Shown here: positions 35,637-40,640 of the stretch, in pieces | How positions within the stretch are numbered: the stretch's first letter is position 1 | Layout: every line of letters starts with the position of its first letter | Source of the DNA: Clostridia bacterium | Lineage (GTDB): Bacteria; Bacillota; Clostridia; Christensenellales; Aristaeellaceae | Length of the DNA stretch: 40,640 nt | Assembly (NCBI GenBank): GCA_017470945.1 | Contig: JAFUXH010000151.1 | Location: 1-40,640, forward strand | Reading direction: 5' to 3' | The notes under the pieces: generated by a model | The model's database searches: none | The model's input: the letters and a program-made list of their open reading frames with translations, nothing else | Told to the model about the DNA's origin: nothing | Made by a program: the position numbers and the translations under genes

Positions 35637-38006
35637 ATGGCGGCAAAAGGGATCATGCGGTACGACCGCCCGGCGGACGCCTGGTGCGATGCGCTGCCCC
35701 TGGGCAACGGGCGGCTGGGCGCTATGGTGTACGGCCACACCCGGGTGGAAAGGATGCAGCTGAACGAGGACAGCCTGTGGTACGGCAAGGCCATGGAGCG
35801 GAATAATCCCCGATTGAAGGACGCCCTGCCCCGCATCCGGCGGCATATTTTCGCCGGGGAGATCCGGCAGGCGGAGGATCTGATCCAGCGCTACATGCTG
35901 GGCGCGCCTTATTCCATGCGGCATTATGAATCGCTGGGGGAGATCGATATCGGCGTCAATTGCCTGTCGCCCTTTTCCGCGGGGTGGTCGCCCACCAGCG
36001 AAGGAGCGCAGGATTACAGCCAGGCGCTGGATCTGTTTGCCGGTGTTCACCATCTGTCCTGGCGGGAGGGGGATACCCATTTTACCCGGGAATGCTTCAT
36101 TTCCCACCCCGATCAGGTGCTGTGCGTCCGCTACCGGGCGGATCGGCCCGGGGCGCTGCAGATGAACGTCCGTTACGACCGGGGGTATATTTTCGAGGGC
36201 ATGGTGCCCGATCCCCGGCGGCCGGGGCAAATGATCCGGGCCGGGGGCTGGGGCAGCATGTTCCTGGATGATAACCACACCGTGAACGACGGCACGCTGA
36301 TCGCCGGCGGCAACGCGGGGGGCACGGTGTTCGGCCTGGCGCTGGGCATGGATTCCGACGGCCCGCTGTCGGATGCCTATACCCAGCTGTACACGGAGAA
36401 CGCCTCCTGCGTGTGCCTGTACCTGGCCGCCGCCACCGATAACCGGGAAACGGATCCATCCGCCTGGGCGCTGCAAAGGGTCAACGACGCCCGGGACCGG
36501 GGCTTTGACGCCCTGATGGCGCGGCACAGGGCGGATTTTACACCGCGCATGGCCCGGTGCGTTCTGGATTTGCCGGATGCCTGCGACGAGCCCATCCAGC
36601 GGCGCATCGCCATGGTGAAGGCGGGGGGAAGCGATCCCGGGCTGGCGGCGCTGTATTTTGCCTTCGGGCGGTATTTGATGCTGGCCGGGGGGCGGGAGGA
36701 TTCCGCCGCCCTGAACCTGCAGGGCATCTGGTGCAAGGATTTCGCGCCGATGTGGGACAGCAAATACACCACCAACATCAATGTGCAGATGAATTACTGG
36801 CCCGCCGAGGTGTGCAACCTGAGCGAAACCCACGCGTCGCTGTTTTCCCTCATTGAGGCCGTGTGGCGGCGGGGGCAAAAGACGGCCCGGGTCATGTATG
36901 GCGCCCGGGGCTCCGTGTGCCACCACAACACGGATTATTACGGCGATACCGCGCCGCAGGATCAGTATATGGCTTCCACCGCCTGGACGGCGGGCGGGGC
37001 GTGGATGGCCCTGCATCTGTGGGAGCATTTCCTCTTTACGGGGGACAGGGAATTCCTGAAAAAGTGGCGGCCCGTCATGCGGGAATTCGCCATCTTCTTC
37101 GTGGATTTTTTGACCGACGACGGTGCGGGTTTTCTGGTCACCTGCCCGTCCCTGTCGCCGGAAAACCGCTATATCCTGCCGGATGGTTATGATACCCCCA
37201 TCTGCGCCGGCCCGGCCATGGACAGCCAGATCCTGCGGGATCTGTTTTCCGCCTGCATCCAGGCCGACGCGCTGCTGCAGGCCGAGGACGAATGGACCGA
37301 GGAATTCCGTCAAGCGGCCCGGCGCTTGCCGCCGGATCAGATCGGATCGAAGGGGCAATTGCTGGAATGGCGGCGGGAGTGGCCGGAAAAAATGCCGGGC
37401 ATGAGCCACATTTCCCACCTGTACGCCGCCTATCCCAGCAGCCAGATCAACTGGAAGGATACCCCGGAATTGATGGCGGCTGTGCGCCGTTCCCTCCAAT
37501 TGCGGGTGGAAAACGGCGCCGCCGGCGGCGGCTGGCCCCTGGCCTGGCGCATGTGCCAGTATGCCCGGCTGTTGGACGGCGGCATGGTGGGCCGGGCGGT
37601 GGATCAGATGCTCGGCCGGGCGGCGGACAGCTTCCTCAACGGCAGGCGGATTTTCCAGATCGACGGCAATTTGGGCGCGGTGGCCGGTATGGCGGAGGCC
37701 CTGCTGCAAAGCCACGCGGGGCTGATCCACCTGCTGCCCGCCCTGCCGCCGGCGTGGAGGAAAGGCAGCGTGCGGGGCCTGATGGCCCGGGGCGGCGTGC
37801 AGGTAGATATCCGCTGGGAGGAGGGCCGTTTAGCCGAGGCGCTGCTGCGGCCCCAATGGGACGGCGAAATCGAGGTGCGCGCCGACGATGCGGCGATATT
37901 GATGGGCCCGGACTGCGCGCCCGTTCCGGCGCAGCGAACGGCCTGGGGATGGAAATGGACCGCGCGGGCAGGCGAAACCTACGCGCTGCGGGGAGAAGAA
38001 GAATAA
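35637..38006 (+). CDS. Glycoside hydrolase family 95, probable alpha-L-fucosidase
   Basis: A 789-residue cytoplasmic enzyme with canonical GH95 blocks in order: LPLGNGRLGAMVYG and MQLNEDSLWYG at the N-terminus, NINVQMNYWPAE in the helical barrel (Asn380 and Asn382 activate the water), PSLSPEN (Glu509, general acid), SHISHLYAAYPSSQI, and QIDGNLGAVAGMAEALLQSH near the end. GH95 enzymes invert alpha-1,2-L-fucose linkages, as on xyloglucan or mucin; some members act on L-galactose. The ATG at 35637 follows GGGAGCGGGATACG. It lies between the binding protein (16 bases) and an esterase (23 bases) and shares this region with a much more divergent GH95-like protein at 18267-20693. Confidence 0.92.
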   Translation: MAAKGIMRYDRPADAWCDALPLGNGRLGAMVYGHTRVERMQLNEDSLWYGKAMERNNPRLKDALPRIRRHIFAGEIRQAEDLIQRYMLGAPYSMRHYESLGEIDIGVNCLSPFSAGWSPTSEGAQDYSQALDLFAGVHHLSWREGDTHFTRECFISHPDQVLCVRYRADRPGALQMNVRYDRGYIFEGMVPDPRRPGQMIRAGGWGSMFLDDNHTVNDGTLIAGGNAGGTVFGLALGMDSDGPLSDAYTQLYTENASCVCLYLAAATDNRETDPSAWALQRVNDARDRGFDALMARHRADFTPRMARCVLDLPDACDEPIQRRIAMVKAGGSDPGLAALYFAFGRYLMLAGGREDSAALNLQGIWCKDFAPMWDSKYTTNINVQMNYWPAEVCNLSETHASLFSLIEAVWRRGQKTARVMYGARGSVCHHNTDYYGDTAPQDQYMASTAWTAGGAWMALHLWEHFLFTGDREFLKKWRPVMREFAIFFVDFLTDDGAGFLVTCPSLSPENRYILPDGYDTPICAGPAMDSQILRDLFSACIQADALLQAEDEWTEEFRQAARRLPPDQIGSKGQLLEWRREWPEKMPGMSHISHLYAAYPSSQINWKDTPELMAAVRRSLQLRVENGAAGGGWPLAWRMCQYARLLDGGMVGRAVDQMLGRAADSFLNGRRIFQIDGNLGAVAGMAEALLQSHAGLIHLLPALPPAWRKGSVRGLMARGGVQVDIRWEEGRLAEALLRPQWDGEIEVRADDAAILMGPDCAPVPAQRTAWGWKWTARAGETYALRGEEE

Positions 38007-38029
38007 AAGCAAAAGAAGGAGGATTCAGC

Positions 38030-39556
38030 ATGTTTATCAGGCAGGTCAAAACGGAAAACGGATGGGTGCGTGGCATCCAGGCGGCGGACCCCAGGATCAC
38101 GGCGTACAAGGGCATTCCCTTCGCCGCCCCGCCGGTGGGGGAAAACCGCTGGCGCGCGCCCCAGCCCTGCGCGGATTGGGAGGGCGTGAAGGATTGCTTC
38201 GATTTCAAGCCTATTTCCATGCAGGATGTGCCGCCGCTGGATGAAAAGAATGTGTACACCCGGGAATGGTCGGTGGACCCCGACCTGGAAATGAGCGAGG
38301 ATTGCCTATATCTGAATGTGTGGGCCCCGGCCCATCCGCACCAGGATAAGCTGCCGGTGTTCGTGTGGTATTTTGGCGGCGGGCTGCAGGTGGGGCATCC
38401 TTCGGAAATGGAATTTGACGGCGAGCGCATCGCCCGCCGGGGCATCGTGGTGGTGTCGGTCAATTACCGGCTGAACGCCTTCGGCTTCCTGTGCCACCCC
38501 GAAATCAGCGCCCAGCAGCCCGACGCCCCCGCCAACTTCGGCCATCTGGATCAGCAGGCGGGCACCCGCTGGGTGAAGCGCAACATCGCCGCGTTCGGCG
38601 GCGACCCGGACAACATCACCATCGGCGGTCAGTCCGCCGGCGGCGGCAGCGTGATGAGCCAGCTGACCTCCCCGCAGAACGCGGGCCTGTTCCAAAAGGC
38701 CATCGTGGAAAGCGGCGTGGCCGCCAACGTATACCCTGCCAAGCGCCGGTTCGGCCGGGTGCCCAAGCTGCGGGAAGCGGAAGAGGCCGGCGTAAAATTC
38801 TTTGATTTCCTGGGCGTCAAGACCCTGCGGGAAGCCCGGGCCATCGACGAACAAACGCTGATGCGGAAGATCAAGGAATATCATTCCTTCTGGGGCACCG
38901 TGCAGGACGACCGCTTCTGCGTGGGGGACGCCATGGATTTGTTCCTGAAAAACCAGCGCCTGCAGTGCCCCGTGCTGTGGGGCCGCACATCCTCCGAATT
39001 CTTCGTGGCGCCGGAGGAGGAAACCAAGGATGCTTTCATTGCCATGTGCAAAACGGTGCTGGGGGAGGACGCCGACGCCTTCCTTGCGCGGTTTGACCTG
39101 AGCGGCGGCATGGAGGACGTGCGCAAGCAGGCCGCCGTGCCCAGCATCGATCTGGCCATCCGGGCCCTGGGGGATCACAGCTTCCGCGCGGGCATTGGGC
39201 AGCCGCTGTACTATTACAATTTCGATGCCGAGATCCCCGGCTGGGATCACGCCGGCACCTTCCATTCCGTGGACCTGTGGTTCTTCTTTGAAACGCTGGC
39301 CAAATGCTGGCGGCCCTTCGTGGGCAAGCATTACGACCTGGCCAGGCAGATGTGCAACTACTGGGCCAATTTCATTCGCAGCGGCGATCCCAACGGCCCC
39401 GACGCCGATGGCACGCCCATGCCCCGGTGGGAGGCGTACACCCCGGAAAACAACGCCTGCATGATCTTTGACGACGTATCCCACCTGTGCACCGACCGGC
39501 CCGACGAGAAAATGGCCCTGCTGATCCGCTGCTATTTGCGGCAGCACGGCTGCTGA
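38030..39556 (+). CDS. Type B carboxylesterase
   Basis: A 508-residue alpha/beta-hydrolase of the carboxylesterase/para-nitrobenzyl esterase family. Typical blocks are GIPFAAPPVGENRW, SEDCLYLNVWAP, the oxyanion FGGGLQVG and the nucleophile elbow GGQSAGGG (Ser202), followed by the catalytic-histidine region GTFHSVDLWFFF around residue 405. There is no signal peptide, so it acts in the cytoplasm. In fungi and gut bacteria such enzymes remove feruloyl, acetyl or other acyl groups; position after GH95 suggests de-esterification of the same oligosaccharide. The ATG at 38030 follows AGAAGGAGG with seven bases between; the much longer open frame upstream is out-of-frame antisense-like sequence inside GH95. 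Confidence 0.92.
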   Translation: MFIRQVKTENGWVRGIQAADPRITAYKGIPFAAPPVGENRWRAPQPCADWEGVKDCFDFKPISMQDVPPLDEKNVYTREWSVDPDLEMSEDCLYLNVWAPAHPHQDKLPVFVWYFGGGLQVGHPSEMEFDGERIARRGIVVVSVNYRLNAFGFLCHPEISAQQPDAPANFGHLDQQAGTRWVKRNIAAFGGDPDNITIGGQSAGGGSVMSQLTSPQNAGLFQKAIVESGVAANVYPAKRRFGRVPKLREAEEAGVKFFDFLGVKTLREARAIDEQTLMRKIKEYHSFWGTVQDDRFCVGDAMDLFLKNQRLQCPVLWGRTSSEFFVAPEEETKDAFIAMCKTVLGEDADAFLARFDLSGGMEDVRKQAAVPSIDLAIRALGDHSFRAGIGQPLYYYNFDAEIPGWDHAGTFHSVDLWFFFETLAKCWRPFVGKHYDLARQMCNYWANFIRSGDPNGPDADGTPMPRWEAYTPENNACMIFDDVSHLCTDRPDEKMALLIRCYLRQHGC

Positions 39557-39577
39557 GGCCAGCGATCAAGCGAAAAC

Positions 39578-39609
39578 AATCCCCTGCCGGGCAAGCCCGA
39601 CAGGGGATT
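39578..39609 (+). terminator. Terminator-like hairpin after the plus-strand operon
   Basis: AATCCCCTGCCGGGC (39578-39592) and GCCCGACAGGGGATT (39595-39609) form a 15-bp stem with one C-A mismatch and a minimal loop, 21 bases after the esterase stop. Only ATTT follows on the plus strand, so the T-tract is short. Confidence 0.65.
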
Positions 39610-39674
39610 TCAGTTGGGGGAGGGCAGCATCTTATATTGAACTTATTTCAGAATCGGAGTAAATACCAGACAAC

Positions 39675-39814
39675 AAACGCTGTTATCCCGACCGAAAGGA
39701 AGCCGGAGGCGGACTGGAGTGGAGGGATCTGACGCAGTTGAGCAACTCAACTTTCAGATCCCTCGATTCAGCTTCGCCTCCGGCTCCGCTTCACTCGGGA
39801 TGACAAAAGCGTTT
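39675..39814. repeat. 140-bp nested palindromic element (MITE- or REP-like)
   Basis: Five nested inverted pairs share one axis: AAACGC/GCGTTT (39675-39680, 39809-39814), ATCCCGA/TCGGGAT (39685-39691, 39795-39801), AGCCGGAGGCG/CGCCTCCGGCT (39701-39711, 39775-39785), AGGGATCTGA/TCAGATCCCT (39723-39732, 39754-39763), and GTTGAG/CTCAAC (39737-39742, 39746-39751) around a CAA loop. The whole element can fold as one long hairpin and has no coding capacity. It is typical of small dispersed elements mobilised in trans; no second copy is seen in the window. Confidence 0.75.
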
Positions 39815-40105
39815 ATTTTTTGGTGAATCGTTTTCATTGAGAGTAGGATAAAGCATTGAATCTTCGGGCGTCTTTTCCACTTTGGACGCCCTGCGCTACA
39901 CCGATGCGCGGAAGCGTGGGTTTCGGGCGGCAATCCAAGGTTTGCTCACCCTCAGCGTCCCTTCGTTCAGCTTTGCCGGAACGAAGAACCTATCCCGAAG
40001 CTTTCAACGGCTATGCCGGAAAAGGCGGCTGTAAATACCGTCTGAAGAAAGCATAGCCGGATCGGCTCCTCTGTGGCAGGATGGGTGTCCAGTTCTGTAT
40101 TTCTA
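39815..40105. other. Hairpin-rich spacer without a recognised gene
   Basis: Three successive inverted repeats stand here: GGGCGTC/GACGCCC (39866-39872, 39885-39891), CTTCGTT/AACGAAG (39961-39967, 39980-39986) and CGGCTATGC/GCATAGCCG (40008-40016, 40051-40059). A weak promoter-like pair, TTGGTG-18-TAGGAT, lies at 39820-39849. Short open frames on both strands (39856-40056 plus, 40011-40295 minus) resemble no family and lack convincing start signals. It could be a small RNA or further repeat remnants. Confidence 0.35.
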
Positions 40106-40134
40106 TTGCGAAAAGGGATTCTTTATGGTACACT
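40106..40134 (+). promoter_or_regulatory. Promoter of the GNAT gene
   Basis: TTGCGA (40106-40111), 17 bases, TACACT (40129-40134) with an extended TGG before the -10. It lies 40 bases before the GNAT start codon. Confidence 0.55.
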
Positions 40135-40174
40135 GATTTGGGATCAACAAACTGGGATTTGGAGGAACGGCAAT

Positions 40175-40640
40175 ATGACTGATGTCTATGAAAGCTGCCC
40201 TGTTTTTGAAAGCGAGGAGTACTTGCTGCGTTTATCTGCCCTGGAAGATGCACGAGACCTGGTGGATGTTTATGGCGATAAGAACGCATTGCCATTTTTC
40301 AACAGCGATAATTGTCATGGAGATAATTTCTACTATCCAGACGAGGAAAGCATGGTAAAGGCCATAGAGTTTTGGCAAAGCTCTTATGCGTCAAAATGGT
40401 TTGTCCGGTGGACGATCTGCAGCAAAAGAATCCAGAAAGCAATCGGGTCAATCGAATTGTTTCATCGGGAAGCAGCTGACGAATTCAATGATGCGGGCGT
40501 ACTAAGGCTTGATGTGAAAAGTGAATTTGAAACTGCTGACTGTATTGCTGCGATTTTGCGCATGATAGTCCCGGATGCATTTGAACTGTTTGATTGCGAA
40601 GAAATCATTACGAAAATTCCAATCTACGCGGTCGAAAGGA
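40175..40640 (+). CDS. GNAT family N-acetyltransferase, 3' end cut by the window
   Basis: At least 155 residues, open to the window end. The ATG at 40175 follows GGAGGAACGG. The opening EEYLLRLSALEDARDLVDVYGDKNALPFF and KAIEFWQSSYASKWFVRWTICSKRIQKAIGSIELF have the pattern of RimJ/RimL-like acetyltransferases: helices, then two antiparallel strands ending in G-x-I-E-L. LRLDVKSEFETADCIAAIL follows; the canonical acetyl-CoA loop (Q-x-x-G-x-G/A) is not seen in it. Codon use is clearly more AT-rich than in the glycan region, so it may have a different origin. Substrate unknown. Confidence 0.75.
   Translation, partial: MTDVYESCPVFESEEYLLRLSALEDARDLVDVYGDKNALPFFNSDNCHGDNFYYPDEESMVKAIEFWQSSYASKWFVRWTICSKRIQKAIGSIELFHREAADEFNDAGVLRLDVKSEFETADCIAAILRMIVPDAFELFDCEEIITKIPIYAVER

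Noticed and set aside
37292-38029. N-terminal extension of the carboxylesterase inside GH95
   Set aside because: The extension is Arg/Gly-rich, read in a different frame of the GH95 gene, and the esterase family start coincides with a well-placed AGGAGG before the ATG at 38030.
39578-40059. Integron attC or phage attachment site
   Set aside because: No integrase, no core-site motif, and the inverted repeats are nested and symmetrical over 140 bp, which fits a MITE/REP-like element better.

Overview
The window is GC-rich, tightly packed bacterial DNA. The 5S rRNA, the AGGAGG-type ribosome binding sites, the LplB/YtcP-type oligosaccharide ABC permeases and the many intracellular glycoside hydrolases suggest a GC-rich anaerobic Bacillota of the gut or rumen, perhaps Christensenellales-like. 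That placement is inference; no marker gene here proves it.

Layout. Positions 1-149 hold the end of an rRNA operon (5S rRNA and its terminator). Positions 475-4096 hold unrelated genes: a histidine phosphatase, an AadA-like nucleotidyltransferase, an exported phosphodiester glycosidase and an Lgt-like membrane protein. From 4216 to 39556 the window is essentially one large carbohydrate-utilisation region, with five apparent transcription units. (1) A GH31 gene (4216-6642, minus) sits just behind a terminator-like hairpin. (2) A seven-gene minus-strand operon (14672 down to 6702) runs LacI regulator, GH36 alpha-galactosidase, GatY/KbaY-like aldolase, FGGY kinase, GatD-like dehydrogenase, aldo/keto reductase, FucU-like mutarotase, with three ATGA stop/start overlaps. 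(3) A ten-gene minus-strand operon (27362 down to 14773) runs GH4 alpha-galactosidase, CE1-type esterase, PNPOx-family flavoprotein, LplB and YtcP permeases, solute-binding protein, divergent GH95, GH51, double NTF2-like protein, MoaF-like protein. (4) A four-gene minus-strand operon (33681 down to 27774) runs GH3, two MoaF-like proteins, MATE exporter. (5) A divergent plus-strand operon (33950-39556) runs solute-binding protein, GH95, type B carboxylesterase. After it come a 140-bp nested palindromic element, a hairpin-rich spacer, and the start of an AT-richer GNAT gene cut by the window end.

How the parts could work together. None of the glycosidases has a visible signal peptide, so the likely scheme is import of decorated plant oligosaccharides by the ABC system (its ATPase is not in the window) and debranching in the cytoplasm: esterases remove acyl groups, GH95 enzymes fucose-like residues, GH51 arabinose, GH4 and GH36 alpha-galactose, GH31 alpha-xylose or alpha-glucose, and GH3 beta-linked xylose or glucose. 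The released aldose may then pass through an oxidoreductive route (mutarotase, aldose reductase, polyol or polyol-phosphate dehydrogenase, kinase, ketose-bisphosphate aldolase) instead of an isomerase or Leloir route. Identical 18-bp LacI-type operator sequences precede GH4 and GH3, and a 9/10 core match precedes the second binding protein, so units 3, 4 and 5 look like one regulon. Three MoaF-like paralogues embedded in these operons, with no molybdenum-cofactor genes nearby, are the most obscure part of the system.
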